Source: Nodosilinea sp. FACHB-131 (GTDB lineage: Bacteria; Cyanobacteriota; Cyanobacteriia; Phormidesmidales; Phormidesmidaceae). From it: a DNA stretch of 64,000 bases. Below, piece by piece: positions 8,901-17,424 of this stretch; position 1 is the first letter of the stretch, and each line of letters begins with the position of its first letter. The position numbers were made by a program, and so were the translations under genes. The stretch spans positions 62,001 through 126,000 of the forward strand of contig NZ_JACJOF010000025.1 of assembly GCF_014695395.1 (NCBI RefSeq), given 5' to 3'. The notes under the pieces were generated by a model. The model searched no databases and was not told the DNA's origin. It saw nothing but the letters and a program-made list of their open reading frames with translations.

Positions 8901-10119
8901 CTAGGTGGTAGTGGCGAATCTCTTGGTTGAGCAGCTGCCTCACCAGGTCTAGATCGGTGTCTAGGTCGTCGGGGTGGGTAATGGCCTGAAACGTGGTGGC
9001 GAGCAGCTCGGCCTCGCCATAGCCTGTAATTTCGCACAGGGAACGGTTCACTTCCAGCCAATGGCCCTCTAGGCTGACCAAGGCCATGCCAATGCCGGCG
9101 TAGTCAAAGGCGTTGCGAAACCGTCGGTTGCTCAGGTGAAGAGCGCGGTTGCTGGCCTCTAGCTCGGCGTTGCGCTCGGCCAGCTCAGCGGTGCGCTCAG
9201 CCACCTTGACCTCTAACGACTGATTTAGCTGTCGCAGGGCGATCTCGGTGCGTTTGCGATCGCTAATGTTATAGGCTGTCGATCGGCTACTGACGTAGTT
9301 GCCCTGCTCGTCGTACTCAGCGATCGCGTTGAGCAAAATCCATCGGGTGGAGCCGTCGGCCGCCACCAGCTCAAACTCCAGGTCGTCAATGCGGCCTCGC
9401 TGCTTAAACAGAGGAAAGTTGGCGGCAAAGGTAGCCTGGCTGGTTGGGGTAATCACATCCCAAAAGCGCAGCCGGCCCACTACTGCCTCGCGGTCATAGC
9501 CCAGCCACCCCAGCTCGGTGTCGTTAATCTCAATAAATACCCCGTTGCTGTCGAGCGAGTGATAGCCGCAGGGAGCCCGATGGTAGAGGTTTTCGATGGC
9601 CACTCGCTGGGCGACTGTGGTCGCTATCAGCTGGCGGCTCGACAGCTGCAGCTCTAGCTGATCCATCACCACGGCGGCCAAGTCAACCAGGGTTTGGGCT
9701 TCGTCGGCGGTGAGCTGGCGGGGCTGGCGGTCGAGAATGCATAGGGTACCGAGGGTATGGCCATCGGGGGTGATGAGGGGAGCGGCGGCGTAAAACCTGA
9801 GGCCCAGCTCGCCCTGCACCAGACTATGGAACTGCGTGCGCGGGTCCTGACGGGCGTCGGCAATGGCATAGACCTCGCTTTGCAAAATCGCCGAGGCGCA
9901 CAGCCCCAACTCTCGGTCGATCTGCTCCAGGGTCACCCCATGGCGCGACTTAAACCAGATGCGATCGCGATCGACTATGGTCACCAACGCCATAGGCACC
10001 TGAAACAGGCGAGCGGCGATCGCCGTAATCCGATCTAGGGCCCGATCCGACGGCGTATCGAGGATGTAGTAGCGCTGCACCGCCGCCAGCCGTTCAGCGT
10101 CGTCGGTTAAATTATTCAT
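5992..10119 (-). CDS. Multi-sensor diguanylate cyclase (GAF-PAS4-GAF-PAS-GAF-GGDEF)
   Basis: About 1375 residues with no membrane segment, so a soluble sensor. Rough domain order: GAF (20-165), PAS (175-295), a coiled linker, three more PAS (330-715, each ending in a DI(N/S)(E/D)R-type motif), GAF (730-880), PAS (885-1015), phytochrome-like GAF (1035-1185), GGDEF (1200-1365). The catalytic motif is GGEEF in VARYGGEEFALVLP. An inhibitory I-site RxxD (RPAD) lies exactly five residues before it, so the enzyme should make cyclic-di-GMP and be product-inhibited. In the last GAF the bilin-cysteine position is Ser (IPSHVDHL), so bilin binding there is unlikely. The ATG at 10119 is preferred; an upstream ATG at 10164 lies inside an inverted repeat. 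It is followed upstream on the same strand by a REC-EAL gene. Confidence 0.9.
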   Translation of the reverse strand: MNNLTDDAERLAAVQRYYILDTPSDRALDRITAIAARLFQVPMALVTIVDRDRIWFKSRHGVTLEQIDRELGLCASAILQSEVYAIADARQDPRTQFHSLVQGELGLRFYAAAPLITPDGHTLGTLCILDRQPRQLTADEAQTLVDLAAVVMDQLELQLSSRQLIATTVAQRVAIENLYHRAPCGYHSLDSNGVFIEINDTELGWLGYDREAVVGRLRFWDVITPTSQATFAANFPLFKQRGRIDDLEFELVAADGSTRWILLNAIAEYDEQGNYVSSRSTAYNISDRKRTEIALRQLNQSLEVKVAERTAELAERNAELEASNRALHLSNRRFRNAFDYAGIGMALVSLEGHWLEVNRSLCEITGYGEAELLATTFQAITHPDDLDTDLDLVRQLLNQEIRHYHLEKRYRHRQGHWIWVLLSVSIVTDEHQVPLYFVSQIQDINERQQSELALRKSQAMLLESQSVGRIGSWEYDVATQNVIWSAEKFRILGRDPALGEPSFDELLRLYHPDDSDHLRQAVEHALTTGKPYSIRIRCTGSDGTIRYLNDRGQAECNAQGEVVRLYGIAQDISDRVQAEQELREISTALAHAVEGISRLDNAGRYVSVNQAYAAMVGYSPEELVGQPWQITVHPDDLGRLNQAYDTMLVQGSVNIEARGWRKDGSIFHKQLFMVTAYDDRQQRQGHYCFMKDISERAQLEAERRQAESALQQELERLSEVVETQQKVALVNPHLEQVMTVIAASALSLTRADGAAVELLEGTELVCQAGSGIAQAHLGWRLPLTDSLGGQCLTEGRTLYCADVDLEGWGKSSVIQALGLRSMVVVPLTYQAERVGVIKVFSRQPNAFTGSDRQTLQLMAGFLAASLHSAREFEAKTTLLQELQDSEERYRSVVAALSEGVAVVQADGTLLTCNASAAKILGLQIWQIVGRSLADMTLNFIQDDGSPCPNDDHPVWITLRTGQPVNNWVLGLVKPHGTTWISCNTRPLQHPNNPQSYAVVLSFTDITELRRSEVAALRRRAEQERLLSEIAQRIRQTLDLKAILTTTVTEVQQFLGTDRVMIYRFEADGSGTVIAEAATLGLPSLLGQRIQTSADKTHLASDQRGEVRAYADIQTEETIPSHVDHLIQAKAKVIVPIVQNNNLWGMLLAYHGQSPPPWETSELDVLKRLAIQLAIAIQQSQLYQHIQNVNRQLEHLATHDGLTQVANRRSFDTYLQQEWGRLLRAQAPLSLILCDIDHFKQYNDTYGHPAGDVCLQRVAQALEQAAKRPADLVARYGGEEFALVLPNTDRAGAEAIARAIQQALVELALFHGASPLGQRITLSLGIASVVPTVEQQPQTLIDQADAALYAAKQQGRDRYQVFHLEQGPPSLGNGAC

Positions 10120-10142
10120 CCTGAGCCCGTGTGGCGAATTGT

Positions 10143-10164
10143 ATGCAAACATGTGGGTTTGCAT
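10143..10164. promoter_or_regulatory. Inverted repeat ahead of the diguanylate cyclase
   Basis: atgcaaac (10143-10150) and gtttgcat (10157-10164) are a perfect 8-bp inverted repeat with a six-base spacer. It overlaps the upstream alternative ATG and lies about 25 bases before the preferred start, as an operator or leader hairpin would. Confidence 0.35.
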
Positions 10165-10314
10165 GCTTTCTTTATGATGCCCTCACATTCGGCGGGGCGA
10201 TCGACGCGCCCTCGACCTTCACAGTCTGTAGTTAACGGGCTGTAGTTGATAGGTTTGGGCAAACTCAGCGCTGCAGACGCCCCCTGCCTGAACTTTAAAG
10301 CCCAGGGCGGTTTC

Positions 10315-11544
10315 CTAGCTCTCCCTCAGGGCATAACGATCGCGAGCGGCCAGCCAGGGCCAAAAATCGTTGCCGGCTAGGGGGCGAGCGATGTGGTAGC
10401 CCTGGGCCAGGTCGCAGCCAATGGTAGTTAGATAATCGAGAGTTTCAGCGTCCTCAACCCCCTCAGCGGTGCAGCGCAGCCCCAGACTGTGGCCCAGATC
10501 CACAATAAACTTCACCACCGTGCGCGACTCGGGAGACGTCATCGCCGTCATCACAAACGACTTGTCAACCTTAATCTCTGAGAAGGGCAGCCGCACCAGC
10601 TGTAGCATCGACGAAAACCCGGTGCCAAAATCGTCGATCGACAGGTGAAAGCCAATCATCCGCAGTCGGGTGAGCAGATCGAGGGAGGCCACTGGGTCAT
10701 CCATCGCGCTGGTTTCGGTAAGCTCAAAAATCAGCCGGGTAGGGTCGACACTCTGGGCCTGACAGCGCTCCTGCACGCGCTCAAACAGAGCCCCGTTGCC
10801 CAGGGTGCGGGCCGAAATATTCACCGATAGCATCAGCTGGTTGCAGATCGCTGGAGACAGTGGGGTTGCCCCCGCCTTGCAGAGCGGCCCAAACCAGGCC
10901 AGGGCCTGCTCAATGACCTGATCGGTGAGAGGGTCAATCAGGTCACAGCTCTCCGCCAGGGGAATAAACCGCCCCGGCGGCAACAGACCGTAGGCGGGGT
11001 GACGCCACCGCACCAGGGCCTCAACCCCGGCCAGTTCACCCGTGGTACAGAGCACTTTGGGCTGGTAGGCCAGCACAAACTCACGGCGATCGAGGGCCTG
11101 GTGCAGGTCCGCTGGGGTCAGTTCCGGCGGGAGAGGGGCACCGGCAACCGGGGCCGGCAGGAGCGGGCTGGCAACTTGGCCCAGCAGCATTTCTCGCAGC
11201 TGAGGGGGCGAAAAGGGCTTGGCCAGCACCCCGGCAATATCGAGGCCGTGCTCGACCGCCGATCGCCCGGCCGCATCAAGCACTCGACTGCCGACGCCGC
11301 TGGTGATGATGATCTTGGCCCGACAGGATAGCTTGGCCAGCCGTGCCATAACCTGAACCCCATCCATGGTGGGCATCACCAGGTCGAGGGCAATGTGGGT
11401 GGGCCGCCACTCGTGGAGCAGGTCAAAGAACCGATCCGGGTCGGGGGTGAAACACACCTCCAGCCCAGCAAATTCAGCAATCCGCTGAATGGTTTCCCCG
11501 GTCATGGGATCGTCATCTAAAATCAACAGTCGGCGATCGTCCAT
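10315..11544 (-). CDS. Response regulator with EAL cyclic-di-GMP phosphodiesterase output (REC-EAL)
   Basis: About 409 residues. An N-terminal receiver starts with LLILDDDP, has the phospho-acceptor Asp in HIALDLVMPTMDG and the conserved Lys in GVLAKPFSP. After a Pro-rich linker comes an EAL domain with the catalytic signature intact: EALVRWRHP, ELTETSAM, LSIDDFGTGFSS, EIKVDKSFV, AEGVE. It should hydrolyse cyclic-di-GMP to pGpG under phosphorylation control. The family's usual size is about 400, which supports the Met at 11544; in-frame ATGs at 11586 and 11622 would add unneeded residues. It sits about 195 bases upstream of the GGDEF protein on the same strand, so synthesis and breakdown of the messenger are encoded side by side. 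Confidence 0.88.
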   Translation of the reverse strand: MDDRRLLILDDDPMTGETIQRIAEFAGLEVCFTPDPDRFFDLLHEWRPTHIALDLVMPTMDGVQVMARLAKLSCRAKIIITSGVGSRVLDAAGRSAVEHGLDIAGVLAKPFSPPQLREMLLGQVASPLLPAPVAGAPLPPELTPADLHQALDRREFVLAYQPKVLCTTGELAGVEALVRWRHPAYGLLPPGRFIPLAESCDLIDPLTDQVIEQALAWFGPLCKAGATPLSPAICNQLMLSVNISARTLGNGALFERVQERCQAQSVDPTRLIFELTETSAMDDPVASLDLLTRLRMIGFHLSIDDFGTGFSSMLQLVRLPFSEIKVDKSFVMTAMTSPESRTVVKFIVDLGHSLGLRCTAEGVEDAETLDYLTTIGCDLAQGYHIARPLAGNDFWPWLAARDRYALRES

Positions 11545-12138
11545 GCCCTGCCCATTGCCCCCCTCAAACCGTTCTCGTGCTGCCATGGCCCCAGCCAATT
11601 TCCTCTCAGCCTGCCCACCCACACCTACCCATCCAGCACATCGCCAACTTTTTGGACTAAATTGGCCCGCCAGCAGGGCTTACTCAGCACCTTGACTCCA
11701 GAGCGAGCCGCCCTGGGTGAATAATGACCTGTGCTGAACAATTTTCAGGACCGCTGCTGCTAGCCGATGCCCGTAGTTACACACCAGGTTATGGTCTTTG
11801 ACTAGGAAAAACCGTTCTTGACCAATCGCAGAGACTGCCATCGCTACGCTTTCAGAAACGTCTTGGGTTCCGTGATGTTTGGGTGAACATAGCCTAACCG
11901 GCGAGCCCTGCCCCAGCTTCAGCGCGATCGCGATCGATCCGTTGGACTGTTGGGCAAACCTACATACCATGCTAAGCCTTTGCGCGGTGCCCTGGCCCGT
12001 GTCTTTCGTTGTAGATGAGGGCTTACCAGGCTAAATAGATGCGCTCGGGCATTGCCCACATCATGATTGTGTTGGAGACGACAATTAGTTTGGATAGGTC
12101 TGCCGCAGCTCAGCCAGGGAAAAGTTGAGGAGATTAGG
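11545..12138. other. Intergenic between REC-EAL gene and hybrid kinase
   Basis: No gene is supported. A minus-strand open frame of 96 codons (11680-11970) has no recognisable domain, no clear ribosome-binding site and mixed composition, so it is not called. HIP1-like gatcgcgatcg occurs near 11924. The promoter of the REC-EAL gene must lie in the low half and the 3' end of the kinase transcript in the high half. Confidence 0.4.
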
Positions 12139-14802
12139 TCATGGGCAGCGGGGAGCAGTCAGCGCCTCTCGAATCTTTTGCGAGAGTTCGGTGCGGCCGT
12201 AGGGCTTGCTGAGCAGCTGTATGCCCGCATCCAACCGGCCTTGATGGACAATTGCATTTTCGCTGTAGCCCGAGGTGTAAAGCACCCGCAGCCCCGGCTT
12301 GATCTGCTGGGCCAGCTCAGCTAGTTCACGCCCGCTCATGCCGCCGGGCATCACCACATCGGTAAACAGCAGGTCAACGTTGTCTTGCTGGTGGAGCATG
12401 GCCAGAGCAGCCGGACCGCTATTGGCCGCCAGCACCCGGTAGCCCAGGTCAACCAGCTGATCGTGGGCGTAGCTGCGCACTAGCTCGTTGTCTTCCACCA
12501 GCAAAATTAGCTCTGATTGGCCGACCACCACTCCCTCTGGAGCGGGCAGGGAAGGCTGAATATCGCCCCAAAATCGAGGTAGATACATTCTGATGGTGGT
12601 GCCGTGACCCGGCTCGGAGTAGATTTTGATGTGCCCCCCCGACTGCTTGATGAAGCCGTAGACCATGCTCAGTCCCAGGCCGGTGCCCTTGCCCTGTTCT
12701 TTAGTGGTAAAGAAGGGCTCAAACACGCGCTCTAGATGCTCGGGGTCGATGCCTACGCCCGTATCCGACACCGACACCATGACGTAATGCCCCGGCACCA
12801 CCTCCACATGCTGGCTGGCGTAGTCTTGACTGAGGTATGTGTTGGCGGTTTCAAGGGTGAGCTGGCCCCCTTGAACCATTGCATCGCGGGCATTGAGGCA
12901 GAGATTGAGCAGGGCGTTTTCCAGTTGGGCTGGGTCGACTAGGGCAGGCCACAGCTCGGCGTTCTCCACGGTAGCGATGGCAATGTGCTCGCCCAGGGTG
13001 CGGCGCAGCAGCCCATCCATACCGGCCATCAGCCGATTGACATCCACCGCTTCGGGGTCGAGGGCCTGGCGACGGGCAAAGGACAACAGCCGCTGGGTGA
13101 GTTCGGCTCCCCGCTGGGCGGCGCTGCCAATCATCTTTGCCAGGGGGTGCAGGTGTGGGTCAGCTTCTAGCATTTCGCTCAGTAGCTCGGCGTTGCCCAA
13201 GATGACGGTGAGCAGATTGTTGAAGTCGTGGGCAATGCCACCAGTCAGCTGCCCCACAGATTCTAGCCGCTGCGACTGGTGCAGACGCTCTTCAAGGGCC
13301 ATGCGATCGGTAACATCCTGAAAATACACGGTCAGGCCCTCGATAGAGGGGTAGGCCCGCACCTCAAACCAAACGTTTAAGGGGGGATAAAACTCTCGAA
13401 ACTCGACCGATTGCCCCTCGGCCAAGGCCATTTTGTACTGCTGCTCGAAGACAGTCCCAACCGCCTCTGGAAACGCTTCCCACAGGGATTGGCCCAGCAG
13501 ATCGGCTCGCTGGCGCAGCAGCACTTGCTCAGCCCTACGGTTCACAAAGGTGAAGCGCCACTGGCGATCAAGGGTGAAAAAAGCGTCGGTAATGCTCTCC
13601 AGGGTGGTGTTGAGGCGATCGGCAATCTGGCGGGCCTCCTGTTCGAGCTGCTTTTGGTCGTGAATTTCGATCGCAGTGCCGTACCACTTAACGATTTGCT
13701 CGGCTTCGTCACGAATGGGCACTGCCTGCACCAGATGCCAACGGTAGTCGCCGTCATAGCGCCGCGTCCGAAGCTCAACCCGGTAGGGGCTGGCAGACTG
13801 CACCGCCGCCGTCCACATGGCCAAGCAGGGGTCAACGTCGTCAGGGTGCAGCAGGGTCATCCAGATCTGGCTTGGGGGCGTATCAGGGTCATAGATGCCG
13901 GTGTAGACCCGCAGAGCATGGCTGGCGTAGTCGACGGTGCCGTTAGGCTCGGCGGTCCACACGATCAGGGGCATAGCGTCGGCCAGCTGGCGAAACCGCT
14001 GCTCACTGCGCTCTAGAGATGCTTCGGCCTGCTTTTGAGCAGTGATGTCTTGGAATGCCCCCTGCACGGCCACGATGGTGCCCCGGTCGTTGCGCAGGGG
14101 CTGGCCAATGACGCGCACCCACACCCGTCGCTGGCGGGCCGTAATAATTTGCAGCTCTTCGTCAAAGGGCCGGCCGGTTTCGGTGCAGGCAGCAAAGACG
14201 GTGGCAATGCGATCGCGGTACTCAGGGGCATAAAACTCAATTCCTTTTGCCACGGTGGGAGCAAAGCCCGGCTCGACCTCATGGATGCGGCACACTTCCT
14301 CAGACCAACTCACCAATTGGGGGTCGAGGCGCACCATCCAGCCGCCCAATTGACCGCTCTCACTGGCGATTTGCAGCAGAGTTTGCTGAGTCCTTAAGGT
14401 GTCGTAGGTCTCGCTGAGTAACTGCTGGGCCTCTTTAACCCGGTGAAAGTACTGCAAAATTGCCAGAGTGAGACCACCGGTAGTGGCGGTTGCTAGAGCC
14501 GCCACCAGTCGATTGGCGATCGCATAGGCCAGGGCCGACCCCGTCAGATCTGAGGGCGACACAAAAAAGCCCGCCGCCGTTAGCCCCACACCAGCCACGG
14601 TCGCCCCCACAACCCACCGGCTATTGCGAGACAGCCCCGCCCCCGCCACTAGCGGCAGATACAGCATGCCGTGGGCAAACCCCAGGGGGGTGACTATATC
14701 GGCCAGAAACACCCCCACAAACCCAGCGAGGGTCAACCCCCGAGCCCAGCGGGGCGAGGGGCGAGGCACCCGAAATGTTAGAGCTGGGCCGCGAGAAAAC
14801 AT
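12139..14802 (-). CDS. Membrane PAS hybrid histidine kinase with C-terminal receiver
   Basis: 887 residues. About four hydrophobic segments occupy residues 22-120 (GLTLAGFVGVFLADIVTPLG and following), a small MASE-like sensor region. Three PAS domains follow (roughly 138-262, 268-390, 392-510). The kinase core has the phospho-acceptor His in GGIAHDFNNLLTVILGNAEL, an N-box NLCLNARDAM, and G-boxes DTGVGIDPE and GKGTGLGLSMVYGF. It ends in a receiver (LILLVEDNELVR, LLFTDVVMPGGMSG, LLSKPYGRTEL). The HisKA is of the HDFNN type usual in hybrid kinases. It lies eight bases downstream of the kinase at 14811, so the two are surely cotranscribed. The partner response regulator is not identified; the REC-EAL protein is a candidate. 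Confidence 0.9.
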   Translation of the reverse strand: MFSRGPALTFRVPRPSPRWARGLTLAGFVGVFLADIVTPLGFAHGMLYLPLVAGAGLSRNSRWVVGATVAGVGLTAAGFFVSPSDLTGSALAYAIANRLVAALATATTGGLTLAILQYFHRVKEAQQLLSETYDTLRTQQTLLQIASESGQLGGWMVRLDPQLVSWSEEVCRIHEVEPGFAPTVAKGIEFYAPEYRDRIATVFAACTETGRPFDEELQIITARQRRVWVRVIGQPLRNDRGTIVAVQGAFQDITAQKQAEASLERSEQRFRQLADAMPLIVWTAEPNGTVDYASHALRVYTGIYDPDTPPSQIWMTLLHPDDVDPCLAMWTAAVQSASPYRVELRTRRYDGDYRWHLVQAVPIRDEAEQIVKWYGTAIEIHDQKQLEQEARQIADRLNTTLESITDAFFTLDRQWRFTFVNRRAEQVLLRQRADLLGQSLWEAFPEAVGTVFEQQYKMALAEGQSVEFREFYPPLNVWFEVRAYPSIEGLTVYFQDVTDRMALEERLHQSQRLESVGQLTGGIAHDFNNLLTVILGNAELLSEMLEADPHLHPLAKMIGSAAQRGAELTQRLLSFARRQALDPEAVDVNRLMAGMDGLLRRTLGEHIAIATVENAELWPALVDPAQLENALLNLCLNARDAMVQGGQLTLETANTYLSQDYASQHVEVVPGHYVMVSVSDTGVGIDPEHLERVFEPFFTTKEQGKGTGLGLSMVYGFIKQSGGHIKIYSEPGHGTTIRMYLPRFWGDIQPSLPAPEGVVVGQSELILLVEDNELVRSYAHDQLVDLGYRVLAANSGPAALAMLHQQDNVDLLFTDVVMPGGMSGRELAELAQQIKPGLRVLYTSGYSENAIVHQGRLDAGIQLLSKPYGRTELSQKIREALTAPRCP

Positions 14803-14810
14803 TCTCTAAG

Positions 14811-17237
14811 CTAACCTTTGGCGAGGGCTTGACGAACATGGTAGGCCAGCTCAGCTCGCTGGTAGGGCTTGGCTAGCAGTAAGATTCCAGGTTCTTGAGC
14901 CTCCTGGTTCACCAGGGCATTTTCGGTATAGCCAGAGGTGTAGAGGACCCGCAGCTGCGGCCGCAGCTGGTGGGCCGCAGCTACCAGATCGCAGCCAGTC
15001 ATGCCGCCGGGCATGATCACATCGGTAAACAGCAGATCGATTTCAGGCCATTGATGGAGCAGCTCTAGGGCAGTCGGGCCATTTTCTGCCGCTAACACCC
15101 GATACCCCAGACTTTCGAGCTGCTGCTGGGCGTAGTCGCGCACCAGAGCGTTGTCTTCAACCAGCAAAATTAGCTCTGAGCCACTAGAACAAGCGTCCAC
15201 CCATAGAGGAGAAAGCTGTGGGCTGCGACGGCCCTCTAAAGCTGGCCTACCATCACGGCATCGCGGCAAGTATAGCCGCACGGTGGTGCCTACCCCTGGC
15301 TCAGAGTCAATGGTGACGTAGCCGTTGGACTGGCGGACAAAGCCATAGACCATGCTCAGTCCTAACCCGGTGCCCTTGCCCTTGGCCTTGGTGGTAAAAA
15401 ACGGTTCAAAAACCTGGCTCAACAGCTCTGGCCCCATACCCGCCCCATGGTCTGACACAGCAATTACAACATAGTCGCCGGGAGAGAAGTCGCCCTGGGG
15501 CTTGTCGCTGGGCGAGATAATGCAGGTTTGAGCGGTCGTGAGGGTAAGGCAGCCTACGCCACCCATCGCATCGCGGGCGTTGAGGCAGAGGTTGAGCAGG
15601 GCATTCTCCAGCTGGCTGGCATCGACTAGGGCGAACCCTAAGTAAGCGTCGTAGCGACAGCGCACCTCCACCTGTTCTCCCAACGTGCGGCGCAGCATTG
15701 CATCCATGCGGTCAAGTAGCTGGTTGACATCAACGGGTTTGGGGTCGAGGATTTGGCGGCGGGCAAAGACCAGCAGGCGCTGGGTGAGGTCAGCCCCCCG
15801 ATGGGCCGCTCCGCTGATCATATCGGCCAGCGATCGCAGCCGAGGCTGAGTGTCGAGCAGTTCGACCAGCAGCTCGGCGTTACCCAAAATTACCGTCAAC
15901 AGATTGTTAAAGTCATGGGCAACTCCACCGGTTAGCTGGCCAATGGCCTCCATTTTTTGGCTTTGCAGCAGCTGCGCCTCCAGGTTCTTTTGCTCAGTGA
16001 GGTTAAGCATGCCGCCAATCATCCGAATCGCCTGCCCCTGCTCATTGCGAATCACATAGCCGCGATCCATGACGTAGGCATAGCGGCCATCGTGGCAGCG
16101 AAAGCGATACTCATCTGTCCAGCTAGTAGCGTCTCCCTTCAGGGCTGTCTGCATTGAGGCCAGCAGCCGCTGGCGATCGTCGGGGTGCAGGCGGCTACGC
16201 CACCAGTCGTAAGAGGCCTCAACATCCTCGTCGTCGTAGCCAAACAGAGTTTTATACCCCTCGCCTCGCCAGGTGACATCGGTGCTCAAGTCCCAATCCC
16301 AAATGGCATCGTTGGTGGCCTTCGAAACCAGCCGAAACCGCTCTTCACTGGCCCGCAGGGTAGCCTCAGCCGTCTTCTGCGCAGTCACGTCGATTACCGT
16401 GCCTAGCTGCCGGCAGGGTTGCCCCTCGGCGTCTACCTCAATGTTGCCCCGGTCCGACAGCCAGCGCACATCCCCATCGGGGCGACGAATGCGGTAGGTG
16501 ACCTCCAAAATTCCGCTCAACCTACCGACTTGGGCATGGTTGCTCAGCAGTTCGGGCCGATCTTCGGGCAGCACCCGCTCGATGAACCGCTCAAAGCTCT
16601 CAATGGGATCTTCAGGATGCAGGCCAAACAGGCGATAAGTGCCCGCCGACCAGACCAGGTGGTTGGTATTCAAGTCGAGGGCCCAGCTGCCCATGTTGCC
16701 AATGCGTTCGGCGCTGGTGAGCAAGGTGGCCTGCTGACGAATGCGGGTGGTCAAGCGCGCCTCGTTCTGTCGATGTTCAGCGTCAAGCTGCACCCGTTCG
16801 CCAATGTCGCCGTAGGCCGCGATCGCCGACTCCGATCGCGGCCTGCGGCGACGGGCCAGAGCACAGTCCAGGGCTCGACCAATCTCAGCGGCGGTTTGTC
16901 CCCAAATCAGGTAGTCCTCGGCCCCAGACCAAACCGCCTCTAATCCCAAGGCGGTCTGGTCCGGTTTAACTAGCACAACCACCGGCACGTCAGGTGCTTG
17001 GGCCTGAAGCGCCCCTAGCTGAGCCAGTGCCGTCGTTGCCGAGTCAGCCAAATTCAGCAAAATGCCGTCAACTCGATGGCCAGCGGCGAGGTGAGCCAGG
17101 GCAGCATCGACCTGCTCTAGGGCAACTATCGCCAGTTCAGACACAGGACGATCGCGTCCCAATGCCGATGAATTCTCCCCCACCCAAAGAATCTGATTGG
17201 CCAGATGCCCGGTCATAGGATTCCTCTTAGGCTCCAT
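14811..17237 (-). CDS. PAS hybrid histidine kinase with N-terminal pseudo-receiver and C-terminal receiver
   Basis: 808 residues, soluble. Residues about 14-130 have a receiver fold, but the phospho-acceptor position is Asn62 (VDGILLNLADS) and the N-terminal acidic pair is missing, so this is a pseudo-receiver. Two PAS domains follow (165-285, 290-415, each ending ...TAQKTAEATLRASEERF or LTEQKNLEAQL). The HisKA phospho-acceptor is in GGVAHDFNNLLTVILGNAEL. The ATPase domain has NLCLNARDAM, DHGAGMGPE and GKGTGLGLSM. The C-terminal receiver has LLFTDVIMPGGMTG. The kinase core is strikingly close to that of the next gene, so the pair probably arose by tandem duplication. The start could also be the ATG at 17216. 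It is the first gene of a two-gene operon. Confidence 0.9.
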   Translation of the reverse strand: MEPKRNPMTGHLANQILWVGENSSALGRDRPVSELAIVALEQVDAALAHLAAGHRVDGILLNLADSATTALAQLGALQAQAPDVPVVVLVKPDQTALGLEAVWSGAEDYLIWGQTAAEIGRALDCALARRRRPRSESAIAAYGDIGERVQLDAEHRQNEARLTTRIRQQATLLTSAERIGNMGSWALDLNTNHLVWSAGTYRLFGLHPEDPIESFERFIERVLPEDRPELLSNHAQVGRLSGILEVTYRIRRPDGDVRWLSDRGNIEVDAEGQPCRQLGTVIDVTAQKTAEATLRASEERFRLVSKATNDAIWDWDLSTDVTWRGEGYKTLFGYDDEDVEASYDWWRSRLHPDDRQRLLASMQTALKGDATSWTDEYRFRCHDGRYAYVMDRGYVIRNEQGQAIRMIGGMLNLTEQKNLEAQLLQSQKMEAIGQLTGGVAHDFNNLLTVILGNAELLVELLDTQPRLRSLADMISGAAHRGADLTQRLLVFARRQILDPKPVDVNQLLDRMDAMLRRTLGEQVEVRCRYDAYLGFALVDASQLENALLNLCLNARDAMGGVGCLTLTTAQTCIISPSDKPQGDFSPGDYVVIAVSDHGAGMGPELLSQVFEPFFTTKAKGKGTGLGLSMVYGFVRQSNGYVTIDSEPGVGTTVRLYLPRCRDGRPALEGRRSPQLSPLWVDACSSGSELILLVEDNALVRDYAQQQLESLGYRVLAAENGPTALELLHQWPEIDLLFTDVIMPGGMTGCDLVAAAHQLRPQLRVLYTSGYTENALVNQEAQEPGILLLAKPYQRAELAYHVRQALAKG

Positions 17238-17424
17238 AGATGTGGCCCGTTGCTGTGGCTACTCCTTGTAGCGATCGGGCAACACGTTGTTCTTATCTAT
17301 GGTAAGCATCGAGTCATACCCAAAAATATCTATGGCAATAATATCGTCGGGTCTTAGGCTTTCTGGGAAGGTGGCATGAACAGGTTATTCTGAGCATGAT
17401 TTTGCATTCAGAGGGCAGTTCCCT

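Noticed and set aside
11680-11970. A 96-codon minus-strand gene
   Set aside because: No domain, no ribosome-binding site and no coding-like codon bias; treated as intergenic.
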